Numbered from the stretch's first letter, positions 53,518 through 63,315 are shown. The stretch: DNA of 64,000 bases from Devosia sp. (GCF_017744655.1 NZ_JAGIAW010000002.1:248001-312000); one strand, 5' to 3'. The notes: a model not told the origin generated them from the sequence alone. Numbers and translations: made by a program.

Positions 53518-55815
53518 TCAGAAGCTGGGCGTTGGCACAGCGCCGCTATAGCCCAGATTGAGCCCGGCTGGCGCCTTGATGGCAAAAGTCGCGAGCACGC
53601 TGGTCGAATTGGGCGAAGTATGGGTCGGGCCATTGCGCTGCGCATTGGCGCCAATGGTCAGGTAGCCGTCGTCATAGACCACGCCGCCACCCACCTGCAG
53701 CCAGCTATTGGCGCTGAGGTCCCAGGCCGCGTTGCCCTTGAGGCTCCAATAATCGGCCACCGGAATGGTCAGCCCGCCAACCACCTCATGCTGGTCGAGC
53801 AATTGCCCCAGGCTCGGATTGGCGCCGATAAAGCGATAGTCGAGCGTCGCCCCATAGCCTTCGGCGCCATAACTCGCGCCGGCCCCAAACCGCGCGAGCT
53901 TCCAGGCCGACGTGTCGATCTGGGTCTTGGCGCCAAAAGTCAGCCCTGGCGTGAACGAGCCATAGGCGCCCAAAACCGCATAGGATGCGTCATTGCCAAT
54001 TCCGCCACCCGCGCCGGTATTGGCATGATCGACGGTCGAGAAGGCATTGGCACCAGCCAGTTGAAAAGACTGTCCGCCGATCAGTTCGAGATAGCTGCCA
54101 TTGTCGAAATTGGCCTGATAGCGCCCGCCGATATTGGCGCGCAGCCCCGTTTCCTGCCGATCATAGCCGGAGAAGCGGTTGTAGCTGAAAAGGTTGGTAT
54201 CATCGAAGACGAAGCTCTGCGCATCGTCATTGGTGATCCCGAGCATGGTCCTGTCCGACCCGCGATAGACCAGCTGCGCAATCGGCTCGATGATATGAAC
54301 ATCCGCGCCATTGCTGGCCATCAACGGATAGCGCACATCGATCGCGGCGATCGGCGTTGCGCTCAAAAGGCTCGCTTCGCCCGGCAGCAGCACGCTCTTG
54401 CCATCGTAATATGAAAAGTCCGCGCGTGCGCCGAGATAGGGCGTGAACACAAACCCGCCATCGGCAATGATCTGCTTCTGCCAGCTCGCCTGCACGGTCG
54501 CATGGGTCTTGGTGCCCTGATAGCCATAGACATAAGGCACGCCATTGACGGTCGTCGAGCTATCCGCATTGCGCACCACATTGCGCAAATGCCCCTCAAA
54601 GGCCAGCCGCCCCATATCGTCTTCGAGATCGATGATATGCTCGAAGCGCGTCACCGGCAGGTTCGCGCCCTGCGCGTCCTGGCTCGCTTGGGTCACATTG
54701 CCGAGCTGATTGAACTGCTGCAGGCGAATGTCGAAATAGGTCTGCTCGCTCACATGCGTCGCATAGACCTCGTTGGTCGAGGACTTTGCCGTCGTCAGCT
54801 CATAGTCGCTGAGATAATTCGCGTCCGAGAAAGCGGTGTAGGACCAGCCGACTTCCCACGTTTCGATCGGCGTAAACGAACCCGAAGTCTGAATGGCCCC
54901 GCGCCACTCACGATTCCCGACTTCCGTGCCAAAGGCGCTGGGGTCCCACTGGTTGATACCCGAGGCCTTCACCCGGAACGAACCATTCTCGAACCGCTGC
55001 TCCCACTCGGCTCCCAGCAGGAAACCCTGCCGCGAGAAAAATTTCGGGCTCAGCCAGACATCGGTCCACTTATTGCCATAGACATTGACCGATACCCCGA
55101 CGCCTACGCCGGTCTTTTCGCCATAGCTGAATGTCGGCCGCGGCGCGCGCGACAAAGCGGATTCGCTCAGGTCCGGCAGCCAGAGATAGGGCACCCAGGC
55201 AACGGGAACGCCGAGCAGGTAAAGAGTCGAATTTTCGAGCGTGACGGAACTGTCTTCCGAATTATGCACAATCCGGCTGGCATTGACCGACCAGCCGATA
55301 CGGCGGCCCTTGTCGTCAACGCACTCGCCGCAAGGTGCGTAGCTCGCATTGTTATAGATGCTCTGCAGCACGGAATCGTAGTCCGCGCTGTCAGCGGTAA
55401 TCCGCGAGCCGTCATAGGCCGTGATTGTCAGGGCATTGAAGAAGGCCTGCTTGAGGCCCCCGGTGATGTCGAGGTCGGTCGTCTCCATCACATTGCCCGA
55501 AGGGTCGGTCACCGTCACCGCGCCCGCCATCTTCACCGAATTGGCGTTGCGGTCATAAACTAGCCTCTCGCCGGTCACGACATAGCCGCTCGATTTCAGC
55601 ACCACGCCGCCCGAGGCCTCGATCGTATTGGTCTTGGCGTTGAAGGTGAGCACATTGGCCTCGACCCCGGTGGGGGAGGCCGGATCGATCGGTGCATTGA
55701 AGAAGTCAGCGGGAACAAGGCCCTGCGCCGCAACAGGCAGCGCGAAAAGGCACAGAGACGCACCAACGAGCAATGCGCGCAAAAAGCCTTTTCGATGTTC
55801 CTGGCCTCGCGTCAC
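53518..55815 (-). CDS. lptD: LPS-assembly outer membrane protein LptD
   Basis: LptD inserts LPS into the outer leaflet. The 765-aa protein has a signal peptide (about 12-31), an OstA-like beta-jellyroll (about 50-160, VLTFNAKTNTIEASGGVVLKSSGYVVTGERLVYDR) and a long C-terminal barrel ending in the aromatic F expected of outer membrane proteins (PTPSF). Cysteine pair YAPCGECVDDKG near 185 could form a disulfide. The GTG start overlaps the lptG stop (GTGA). Confidence 0.95.
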   Translation of the reverse strand: MTRGQEHRKGFLRALLVGASLCLFALPVAAQGLVPADFFNAPIDPASPTGVEANVLTFNAKTNTIEASGGVVLKSSGYVVTGERLVYDRNANSVKMAGAVTVTDPSGNVMETTDLDITGGLKQAFFNALTITAYDGSRITADSADYDSVLQSIYNNASYAPCGECVDDKGRRIGWSVNASRIVHNSEDSSVTLENSTLYLLGVPVAWVPYLWLPDLSESALSRAPRPTFSYGEKTGVGVGVSVNVYGNKWTDVWLSPKFFSRQGFLLGAEWEQRFENGSFRVKASGINQWDPSAFGTEVGNREWRGAIQTSGSFTPIETWEVGWSYTAFSDANYLSDYELTTAKSSTNEVYATHVSEQTYFDIRLQQFNQLGNVTQASQDAQGANLPVTRFEHIIDLEDDMGRLAFEGHLRNVVRNADSSTTVNGVPYVYGYQGTKTHATVQASWQKQIIADGGFVFTPYLGARADFSYYDGKSVLLPGEASLLSATPIAAIDVRYPLMASNGADVHIIEPIAQLVYRGSDRTMLGITNDDAQSFVFDDTNLFSYNRFSGYDRQETGLRANIGGRYQANFDNGSYLELIGGQSFQLAGANAFSTVDHANTGAGGGIGNDASYAVLGAYGSFTPGLTFGAKTQIDTSAWKLARFGAGASYGAEGYGATLDYRFIGANPSLGQLLDQHEVVGGLTIPVADYWSLKGNAAWDLSANSWLQVGGGVVYDDGYLTIGANAQRNGPTHTSPNSTSVLATFAIKAPAGLNLGYSGAVPTPSF

Positions 55816-56882
55816 GTCCGTCCGTCTTCCTTGTGCAGTAGCACTGTTACACCAATCACAATGGCTACCAATGCCGGTCCGACTGCCGCGAAAGTTGGAT
55901 CGAGAACGCCAGTCGACCCCGCGCGGTCGGCCATCTCGGTAATCACGAACACGACAAATCCGAGCACGATGCCATAAAGGACCGCGGGACCTAGACTAGT
56001 GCCCCTTCGATAACCTGCGGTAAACGCAAAGGCAATGAACAGCGAGCCGCTAAGCACAAGTGGAAGCGAGAGAAGTTTGTAGAGCCGCATTGTCGCCGCC
56101 GATTTGACCAGCGGATCTGCCACGCCCTTGCCCAGAAGATCGACAATGTCGAAAAAGGTCATGTCCTCGACCGAGGCCAGTTTCAGGCTGATTTCGGCGG
56201 GTGTGGAGGCGGTCGGCACCTCATAGTCATAGATCGCATAGGGCGGCTTTTCCGGCGTCCGCGCCGTTGCAGTCGGCATGCGCCACATGCCGTTTTCGAG
56301 CAGCGCCTGCGGCGCCTCGATCCGCGGAATGTCGGTTCTGCCCAGGTGGAACAGCGTCACATCGTTGAGTTCGGCGCCCCCCGGCGCCATGGAGCGCGCC
56401 ATGATGACGTATTTCGTCCCATCGCCCTCCTGTTCAAGCCAGATTTCGCCCGGCGGTGTCAGCAGCGCCGCAAGACCCGGCGGGGTAGGATAGAGCCCGC
56501 GATTGATCTGCGTGCTGACCGTTTCCGCGCCGATGGAAATGACGAAGCTGACCAGCAGCAGCACGACGGTTGGCGCGCGCACCGCCCGCCAGATGGAAAT
56601 GCCGCTCGCCTTGATTACCGTCAGCTCATGTCGCGACTTGAGATCGGCAAGGCCCAGAATTGCCCCCATCAGCACGGTCACCGGCAGCGTCTTGATGGTC
56701 CAGCGCACCGCGCTCATCGCCACCATCACCAGGGCCATAACCAGGCCATCCCGCTCGGAGACGACGTTGAAGCGCCAGGTATCGAGCGACTCGACCAGCG
56801 CGATCAGCCCATAGAAGATGAAGACCGTCATCCCGATACGGCTCGCGAGGCGCTTCAAGACCAGCCAGTCGATTCTGGTCAT
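55812..56882 (-). CDS. lptG: LPS export ABC transporter permease LptG
   Basis: LptG (356 aa) pairs with LptF in the inner membrane to extract LPS under LptB ATP hydrolysis. It has six membrane helices: three near the N-terminus (about 12-35, 60-82, 100-122) and three near the C-terminus, with a periplasmic jellyroll between. SRHELTVIKASGISIWRA is the coupling-helix signature. The ATG at 56882 overlaps the lptF stop (ATGA). Confidence 0.95.
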   Translation of the reverse strand: MTRIDWLVLKRLASRIGMTVFIFYGLIALVESLDTWRFNVVSERDGLVMALVMVAMSAVRWTIKTLPVTVLMGAILGLADLKSRHELTVIKASGISIWRAVRAPTVVLLLVSFVISIGAETVSTQINRGLYPTPPGLAALLTPPGEIWLEQEGDGTKYVIMARSMAPGGAELNDVTLFHLGRTDIPRIEAPQALLENGMWRMPTATARTPEKPPYAIYDYEVPTASTPAEISLKLASVEDMTFFDIVDLLGKGVADPLVKSAATMRLYKLLSLPLVLSGSLFIAFAFTAGYRRGTSLGPAVLYGIVLGFVVFVITEMADRAGSTGVLDPTFAAVGPALVAIVIGVTVLLHKEDGRT

Positions 56883-57949
56883 GCGTTCACCAGCGCCACG
56901 GGTCGCCGCGGCCAACGCCGCCAGACCAATACCGCGCCCGAAATCAGAATAAGCAGGATCGATCCTGTGCCGATGCCGAGTGGGCTATAGGTGCCCACCC
57001 CTCGCTCGGCAAAGGCCACCAGCAGCACCATGGCCTCGATCGGCATGGGCGTTCGCGCTCGCGCTCCGCTTGGAAAGGCCCCGATGGCGAGGGTGAAAAG
57101 CCCGATGCCGATCACCCGCAAAGCCTCGGCCGAGCGGTCGAGCAATCTGTTGGTCGCCTCCTGCGACAGGAATCCGGTGCTTATGGCTTCACTGATCAGG
57201 TCAAGACTATTGCGCTCGGCCATAGAGTCGCCACCGGCAACGGCCTGCGAAAGGCTCGCGACGCTGAGGTCATAGCGACTGAAGCGCACTTCCGAATAGC
57301 GCCCGTCATCCTGCACATATTGCAGCATGCCATTGCGCAGCTCGAGCACATAGTTTTCCCCGTCGCTCGAAACCCGCGCCGTCTCGGCGATATAGGTGCG
57401 CCGGGAATCGGGCATGCGCCGGTCATCGGCGAAGAAATCGGTGATTTCCCCGCCCGCCTCGCGCCCGCCAATAAGCAGGATTACCCCCGGCGTCACCTGC
57501 GTGAACCGCCCCGGCCGCAGCGTCGAGCTGACGAGATCGGCCGCCACCTCGGAAGCCAGCTCTACATATTTGCGGTTGGCCCATGGCTCCAGCCAGTGCG
57601 AGAGCAGCATGACGACGACGATGCCACCCATGATCACCGTCGCCGCGCCGCGCCAGATGCCGCTCGTCGAACCAGTGGCGTGGATGATGTGCAGCTCGCG
57701 GCTCAATTGCAGCGCGCTCAGCGCCCGGATCATGCCGATCCCGACACAGATATAGAAAAAGGCCATGGCCAGCGGCGGCATCGTATAGAGCGCCTGCACT
57801 GCCAGCGTGCCGAATCCCTGGCCCTTCACCGAGATGAGTTCGAACTGCCTGAGGCAATTCACCAGCCACAACAACACGCACAGGATAGCGGTGAGGATCA
57901 ACGCATCCGTGGCAAAAAGCCGGGCCAGATAGGTAGTCAGGCGTCTCAT
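56879..57949 (-). CDS. lptF: LPS export ABC transporter permease LptF
   Basis: LptF (356 aa) is the partner permease, with LSRELHIIHATGSTSGIWRGA as the coupling helix and six membrane helices around a periplasmic jellyroll. It is the first gene of the run lptF-lptG-lptD-surA-pdxA-rsmA. In many relatives a leucyl aminopeptidase gene separates it from holC; here the 169-bp gap to holC has none. Confidence 0.95.
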   Translation of the reverse strand: MRRLTTYLARLFATDALILTAILCVLLWLVNCLRQFELISVKGQGFGTLAVQALYTMPPLAMAFFYICVGIGMIRALSALQLSRELHIIHATGSTSGIWRGAATVIMGGIVVVMLLSHWLEPWANRKYVELASEVAADLVSSTLRPGRFTQVTPGVILLIGGREAGGEITDFFADDRRMPDSRRTYIAETARVSSDGENYVLELRNGMLQYVQDDGRYSEVRFSRYDLSVASLSQAVAGGDSMAERNSLDLISEAISTGFLSQEATNRLLDRSAEALRVIGIGLFTLAIGAFPSGARARTPMPIEAMVLLVAFAERGVGTYSPLGIGTGSILLILISGAVLVWRRWPRRPVALVNA

Positions 57950-58118
57950 GCCGTTACGCTAGAATCCTTTTGCGGCACCCATTTGGCCGCGTTTTTCGGA
58001 CAATGATGCAAACCCCGCTTCGATACAATTGCGCGGATTGTGCACACCGCGATTGGTGCAAGCCTGTTGCCCGCTTGCCGCGCTGGCGCTCCTCTCCCCA
58101 CCCGGATAATGTGCCGTC

Positions 58119-58565
58119 ATGGCCGAAGTCCTCTTCTATCATCTCGAAGTCCGCCCCCTGGAATCGGTCCTGCCGCAGCTTCTCGAAAAGACGCTGGAGC
58201 GGGGCTGGCGTGCGGTCATCGAATCCGGCTCGCGCGAGCGCGCCGAAGCCCTCGATTCGCTCCTCTGGACCTATCGCGATGATTCCTTCCTGCCCCATGG
58301 CATGGCCGGCGAACCCGCCGATCCGCACCAGCCGATCCTTCTCACGACCGAAACCGACAATCCCAATGGGGCCGTGGTCCGCTTCTTCGTGGATCGCGCC
58401 GTGCCCCAATCGGCCGAGTGCTACCGGCGCATCGTCTATATGTTCTCCGGGCACGATCCCGATGCCGTCACCGAGGCCCGGCAAGCCTGGCGCGCCTTGC
58501 GCGATGGCAATGAGGTCACCTATTGGCAGCAGGAAGGTGACGGCCGCTGGGTGAAAAAGGCATGA
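58119..58565 (+). CDS. holC: DNA polymerase III chi subunit HolC
   Basis: HolC (148 aa) links the clamp loader to single-strand binding protein. The sequence EVLFYHLEVRPLESVLPQLLEKTLERGWRAVI and TYRDDSFLPHG followed by PILLTTE is characteristic. Its stop overlaps the following YitT start (ATGA). It diverges from lptF. Confidence 0.94.
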   Translation: MAEVLFYHLEVRPLESVLPQLLEKTLERGWRAVIESGSRERAEALDSLLWTYRDDSFLPHGMAGEPADPHQPILLTTETDNPNGAVVRFFVDRAVPQSAECYRRIVYMFSGHDPDAVTEARQAWRALRDGNEVTYWQQEGDGRWVKKA

Positions 58566-59179
58566 CGCCGGACCTTGCGACGCCCAGCCGTCACACCCTG
58601 CCCGAAGACCTCTTCGCCATGCTCATCGGCACCATGCTGGTCTCGCTCGGCATCGCCTTTTATTCCGAAGTCCAATTGGCAACGGGAAGCACCGCGGGTC
58701 TGGCGCTGCTCCTCCAATATGCCACCGGCATTCCCTTCGGCTGGCTGTTCTTCTCGATCAACCTGCCGTTCTACGCCCTGGCGTTCCTGCGCATGGGCTG
58801 GCCTTTTGCCGTGAAGACGATGATCTGCGTCGGGCTCGTGTCCTATTTTTCGAGCCAGATTCCGGGCTGGATCGGCATCAGCGACATCCACCCGCTCTTT
58901 GCCTCGCTGGTCGGCGGTGGCCTTATCGGCCTCGGCATTCTCTCGCTCTTCCGCCACAAGGCGAGCGTCGGCGGCATCAATATCCTGGCGCTTTACCTGC
59001 AGGAAAATTTCGGTCTCCGCGCCGGCTATTTCCAGCTTGCCGTCGACGCCGCCATTCTCTTTGCCGCCTTCTTCATTCTGCCGCTCGACCGGGTGCTCTA
59101 TTCCATCCTCGGCGCACTGGTCCTCAACTTCATCGTCGCCCTGAACCACAAGCCCGGCCGCTACGTCGGCTTCAGCTAA
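58562..59179 (+). CDS. YitT family membrane protein
   Basis: A 205-aa protein with about five membrane helices and the YitT (DUF161) pattern: a GSTAGLALLLQYATGIPFGWLFFSINLPFYALAF stretch, then a GGLIGLGILSLFRHKASVGGINILALYLQ stretch. It lacks the C-terminal DUF2179 domain of longer relatives. The ATG overlaps the holC stop. Function unknown; it may be a small-molecule transporter. Confidence 0.85.
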   Translation: MTPDLATPSRHTLPEDLFAMLIGTMLVSLGIAFYSEVQLATGSTAGLALLLQYATGIPFGWLFFSINLPFYALAFLRMGWPFAVKTMICVGLVSYFSSQIPGWIGISDIHPLFASLVGGGLIGLGILSLFRHKASVGGINILALYLQENFGLRAGYFQLAVDAAILFAAFFILPLDRVLYSILGALVLNFIVALNHKPGRYVGFS

Positions 59180-59180
59180 G

Positions 59181-59996
59181 CTACTCCGCCGTGTCGCTCC
59201 ACCCGGCGATGTCATAGAGGTAGAGATAGAACATGTGCTCGGCCAACTCGTAGCAATAGGTGATCTCCCGATCGCTCGGCGAGAAATAGGCATTGGCCTC
59301 GCCACACTGAGCCGCCCTAAACGTCACGTTCTCCGGCAACACATACCAGTCCATCACCAGCTTGGCCGCGTGCTCCAGAATGCCGCGCGACTTCAGCTCC
59401 TCGGCAAACTGCTCATATTCGCCCGCCTCGTCATAGACGACCTCGATCTCCGCACCCTGTTCGCCATCGACCAGATGCGGCTCCAGCAGCGCGTCCCACG
59501 AGGTGACCGCCTGCTCATAGGTAAAGGCGCAGGCCTCCTGCTGATCCGCGTCGATGTCGTAATTGTCGGCCGTCTCGCCGAACACATCCGGCTCCGCGCC
59601 CACCATCATACAGACCATGGCATAGGCCCGCTGAATATCGAGGCTATGATCGTCATAATAGGAAAAATCCTCGACGCCCGAGCCGGTCGATTGCACCGCA
59701 TTGAAATACCAGCCATCGGCGGCATCGATCAGCGCATTCCAGCTATCGTCATCTGTCTCGTCGGTCAGCAGCCAGATGGTTGCAAGAGAATCCGCCGCGT
59801 CCTCTTCCTTGCCCAGCACCGGCAACCCAAGCTCGCCCACCAGCATGTGCCCGACCTCGTGATACATGGTGTAGAGCGCGTCATGCATGGCAAAATCCAT
59901 GGAATCGGCGAGCACCTGATCGTCCTGCGCCAGTGCCGGCGCGGCGAGAAGAGCAAGGCACACGGAAACGGCCGCCGTCTTGCGCAGCGAAATCAT
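59181..59996 (-). CDS. DUF4344 secreted metallopeptidase-like protein (copy 2)
   Basis: A 271-aa protein with a signal peptide (MISLRKTAAVSVCLALLAAPALAQ) and a DUF4344 domain. MYHEVGHMLVGEL has the zinc motif HEXXH (His46, Glu47, His50), followed by VLGKEEDAADSLA, whose Glu/Asp residues may be the third ligand. Family members are predicted periplasmic metallopeptidases of unknown substrate. It is strongly acidic. A paralogue lies immediately upstream (82 bp). Confidence 0.85.
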   Translation of the reverse strand: MISLRKTAAVSVCLALLAAPALAQDDQVLADSMDFAMHDALYTMYHEVGHMLVGELGLPVLGKEEDAADSLATIWLLTDETDDDSWNALIDAADGWYFNAVQSTGSGVEDFSYYDDHSLDIQRAYAMVCMMVGAEPDVFGETADNYDIDADQQEACAFTYEQAVTSWDALLEPHLVDGEQGAEIEVVYDEAGEYEQFAEELKSRGILEHAAKLVMDWYVLPENVTFRAAQCGEANAYFSPSDREITYCYELAEHMFYLYLYDIAGWSDTAE

Positions 59997-60078
59997 GATA
60001 GAGAACTCCGAAGGGGGTTTCTGACGCTTCAATCCGCGTTCCACCTAGCATTGCGCCGGTTAAAAACGCGACAAAATG

Positions 60079-60939
60079 CTAGTTCGAGCCGCCCTTGTCC
60101 TTGCCCGCACCCGAAGGCCTCGGGGCAGGGCCCACGGGGTCCGGCAGCTCAGCCGCATAAAGCTCCATGAAATCCTTCATCAGCTCGTAGCAGAAGATGA
60201 TTTCGATCGTGTCGGGATCATAATAGGCATTCGCCTCGCCACAGCGCCGCGCATTGAATTTCACCGGCCGGCGCAGGTGATATTTCTCGCGCACCTCTGC
60301 GGCGACCTCGTCGAAAACCCCGCTCGAACGGAAGGCATCGGCGGCAAATTTCAACCGTCCGCCGGCATCGTGATAGGTGACATTGACCTTGGTGCTCCCG
60401 GCATCGACCGTATGGTCCTCCAGTACGCCCTTGAGGCTGCGGTCGACCAGCTCATATTCCCAATAGCACGAATCCTGCCGGTCCCGTCCGATCGCATATT
60501 GGTTGGCAATGGGTCGGAAGGCGCTGTCGTCGCTGCCCACCATCAGGCAGACAATCTGATAGGCCCGCTGCTTGTCGAGGCTATGCGCCGCTGCAAAATC
60601 TTCTTCATATTTGCCGCTGCCATAGGCAACGCCAGTCAGCAGCCAGCCCTCGGCCGCATCGGCCAGCGCCTTGTCGGCCTCAGGCGTGCGCTTGTTGAGC
60701 AGCGTCCAGGTCGCGACATTGTCGGCCGCATCCTCCTCGCGTCCCAAAACCGGCAGGCGGAGCTGGTCGACGAGCAGGTGCGCCATCTCGTGGTAGAGCA
60801 CGAAGAGACTGTTATTGGCGGCGAAGCGGATGATGTCGGCGCGCTGTTGCTTGGAAAAGCCGGCCATGTCCTGAGCCTGGACCCCACCGGCAATCAGGGC
60901 GGTGAGGGCGAGCAGGATCGGTACGAACAAGCGACGCAT
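60079..60939 (-). CDS. DUF4344 secreted metallopeptidase-like protein (copy 1)
   Basis: A 286-aa paralogue with signal peptide (RRLFVPILLALTALIAGGVQAQ), zinc motif HEMAH (His50-His54) and PVLGREEDAADNVA. The CGEANAYYDPDTIEIIFCYELMKDF region also matches the other copy (CGEANAYFSPSDREITYCYELAEHMF), including a shared Cys pair. It ends in a proline/glycine-rich tail. The ATG was chosen at the signal peptide. The tandem arrangement points to a gene duplication. Confidence 0.85.
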   Translation of the reverse strand: MRRLFVPILLALTALIAGGVQAQDMAGFSKQQRADIIRFAANNSLFVLYHEMAHLLVDQLRLPVLGREEDAADNVATWTLLNKRTPEADKALADAAEGWLLTGVAYGSGKYEEDFAAAHSLDKQRAYQIVCLMVGSDDSAFRPIANQYAIGRDRQDSCYWEYELVDRSLKGVLEDHTVDAGSTKVNVTYHDAGGRLKFAADAFRSSGVFDEVAAEVREKYHLRRPVKFNARRCGEANAYYDPDTIEIIFCYELMKDFMELYAAELPDPVGPAPRPSGAGKDKGGSN

Positions 60940-61015
60940 GAACTGCCTTTCGGCTACTGATATCGCCACAAGATGCCAATGCCGTGTCACTGTCAACGCG
61001 GCCCCAACGCAGTGG

Positions 61016-61444
61016 TTACCGCCCTGGCGCCCAGTCCCTGGCGGCCATCTCGAAGCCCGAAAATCGGAATCCCGGCGCCACCGTGCAGCCCACAAGCGTC
61101 CAGTCTCCCAGGGATTTGGCCGCTTGCCAGACATGGCGCGGCACCACCACCTGCGGCCTCTGCCCACCGCTGAGGTCCGACCCCAGCACCTTCCGATCGA
61201 TTGTGATCCCGTCGGACAGGTTCAATTCTATCGGCGCACCGGCGTAATAGTGCCACACCTCGACCGCATCGACGCGGTGCCAGTGCGACTGGTCGCCAGC
61301 TTCGAGCAGATAGTAGATCGCGGTGGAATGCGCGCGCCCATTCTCGCCTTCGACATCGACAAAGGTCTCGGCATACCATCCCCCTTCGGGGTGGCGTTCC
61401 ATGCCGAGCGTATAGATGACATCCTTGGCGGCGAGCCTGTTCAT
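61016..61444 (-). CDS. DUF985 (cupin_5) family protein
   Basis: A 142-aa single-domain cupin. MERHPEGGWYAETFVD, SAIYYLLEAG (read STAIYYLL) and SHWHRVDAVEVWHYYAG, then VVVPRHVWQAAKSLGDWTLVGCTVAPGF, are DUF985 hallmarks. The histidines in SHWHR and WHYY could bind a metal. The ATG at 61444 overlaps the ABC-F stop by 3 bases, so the two are translationally coupled. Function unknown; a sugar or nucleotide-sugar isomerase-like role has been suggested for related cupins. Confidence 0.85.
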   Translation of the reverse strand: MNRLAAKDVIYTLGMERHPEGGWYAETFVDVEGENGRAHSTAIYYLLEAGDQSHWHRVDAVEVWHYYAGAPIELNLSDGITIDRKVLGSDLSGGQRPQVVVPRHVWQAAKSLGDWTLVGCTVAPGFRFSGFEMAARDWAPGR

Positions 61445-63315
61445 GCGCGCTCCGCTTCCTCCAGCTCGGCGCTCAGCGCCAGCCACGTTTCTTCGGTAGT
61501 TTCCAGGTCGGCGGCAAAACGCGCCTTGTCTTTCCCGAGCGCAATCAACCGATCGGGAGCACCGTTGTAGACCTTGGGATCGGCCAATTGCGCGTCGATC
61601 TTTTCGATTTCCACCTGCAATCGGGAAATCTTGGTTTCCGCATCCTTAATGCGCCCCTTGAGCGGGGCCAGTTCCGCGCGCCTCGCCGCAGCTTCTTGCT
61701 TGGAAAGCTTACGCTCGCCCACCTTGCCCGCGCCGCCCCCCTTGCTGGTGTCCTTGGCCGAGGTGATGCTGCGCTGGTAGCTCTCAAGATCCTCATCCAG
61801 CTCATGGATCGTGCCGCCCTCGGCAATCCACAGCCGGTCGCACGTCGCCTCGATCAGATAACGGTCGTGGCTGATGATCAGCACCGCGCCCTCATATTCA
61901 TTGAGCGCATGCACCAGTGCATCGCGGCTATCGATATCGAGATGGTTGGTCGGCTCGTCGAGGATCATCATCCCGGGCCCGCCAAAGGTGATGAGACCCA
62001 TCAAGAGGCGCGCGCGCTCGCCACCCGAAAGGTTCTTCGCCTTGGTATCCATGCGGCTCGTCGTCAGCCCCATCTGGTTGAGCCGGCTCCGCCGCTTGGT
62101 CTCGTTGTCGAGCGGCATCATCTCGGCGACATGCTCGAGCGGCGTCCATTCGGGCTTCAGCTTGTCCATCTGGTGCTGGGCGAAATGCGCGATCTCGAGC
62201 TTCTTGCCCATGCGCAGATGTCCGTCGATCGCCGGAATATCCCCTGCGAGGAGCTTGGCAAAAGTCGACTTGCCATTGCCATTGACGCCCACCAGCGCAA
62301 TCCGATCCTCAGGATCGATCCGCATGGTGATGTTGCGCAAGATGACCTTGTCGCCATAGCCGGTGGACACCTTTTCGAGGTTCACCATCGGCGTCGGCAG
62401 GTCCACCTTGGGCTGCTGGAAATGGAACGGCGCCGCATATTCGTCGAACATCGCCTCGGGTGGCTTCAGCTTTTCGATCATCTTCACGCGCGCCTGCGCC
62501 TGCTTGGCCTTGGTCGCCTTGGCCTTGAAGCGATCCACGAATTTCTGCAGATGCGCGATCTGGTCCAGCGTCTTCTCGCGGCTCTTGTTGTTGAGCTCCA
62601 TCTGCATGCGGCGCGTGGTTTCGAACGTGTCGTAATTGCCCTTGTAAAAGGTCAGTTTCCGATGCTCGAGATGCACGATCGACGACACGGCTTTGTTCAG
62701 GAGGTCACGGTCGTGGCTGATCATGAAGACAGTATAGGGATAATTGGCGAGGTACTTTTCCAGCCACAGCGTGCCTTCGAGATCGAGATAGTTGGTCGGT
62801 TCGTCGAGCAGCAACAGATCGGGCTGCGAAAACAGCACCGCCGCCAGCGCCACGCGCATGCGCCAGCCGCCCGATAGTTCGCGCGTCGGCGCCATCTGCC
62901 GGTCCTGCTCGAACCCCAGGCCCTTCAGAATCGACGACGCCCGCGCCTCGGCCGTATGCGCATCGATATCGGCAAGCCGCGTATAGATTTCACCGATACG
63001 GTGCGGATCGGTCGCCGTCTCGGCTTCCGCCATCAGCGCCGTGCGCTCCTTGTCGGCCGCCAATACCACATCGAGCACGGTCTCTTCACCGGCCGGCGCT
63101 TCCTGCGCCACAGCCCCGATCCGCGCTTTGCGCACCAGTTCCACCGTGCCGGAGTCTGCGCCGATGTGACCTTGGATGATATGAAACAGCGTCGTCTTGC
63201 CCGTGCCGTTCTTGCCGACAAACCCGGTCTTCGACCCCGTTGGCAGCACCAGCGAGGCATCTTCGAAGAGCTCGCGGCCCTGAATGCGGTAGGTAAGATT
63301 GGAAATGGTCAACAT
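61441..63315 (-). CDS. ABC-F family ATPase (Uup/YheS-like)
   Basis: A 624-aa soluble protein with two nucleotide-binding domains: Walker A GKNGTGKTT (about 35-43) and GVNGNGKST (about 343-351), signatures LSGGW and LSGGE, and two Walker B motifs followed by DEPTNYLD and DEPTNHLD. The arginine/lysine-rich inter-domain linker (about 240-285) reaches the ribosome in ABC-F proteins, and a C-terminal coiled coil (about 545-620) resembles Uup/YheS. Role is probably in translation elongation or ribosome rescue; subfamily is uncertain. Confidence 0.9.
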   Translation of the reverse strand: MLTISNLTYRIQGRELFEDASLVLPTGSKTGFVGKNGTGKTTLFHIIQGHIGADSGTVELVRKARIGAVAQEAPAGEETVLDVVLAADKERTALMAEAETATDPHRIGEIYTRLADIDAHTAEARASSILKGLGFEQDRQMAPTRELSGGWRMRVALAAVLFSQPDLLLLDEPTNYLDLEGTLWLEKYLANYPYTVFMISHDRDLLNKAVSSIVHLEHRKLTFYKGNYDTFETTRRMQMELNNKSREKTLDQIAHLQKFVDRFKAKATKAKQAQARVKMIEKLKPPEAMFDEYAAPFHFQQPKVDLPTPMVNLEKVSTGYGDKVILRNITMRIDPEDRIALVGVNGNGKSTFAKLLAGDIPAIDGHLRMGKKLEIAHFAQHQMDKLKPEWTPLEHVAEMMPLDNETKRRSRLNQMGLTTSRMDTKAKNLSGGERARLLMGLITFGGPGMMILDEPTNHLDIDSRDALVHALNEYEGAVLIISHDRYLIEATCDRLWIAEGGTIHELDEDLESYQRSITSAKDTSKGGGAGKVGERKLSKQEAAARRAELAPLKGRIKDAETKISRLQVEIEKIDAQLADPKVYNGAPDRLIALGKDKARFAADLETTEETWLALSAELEEAERA

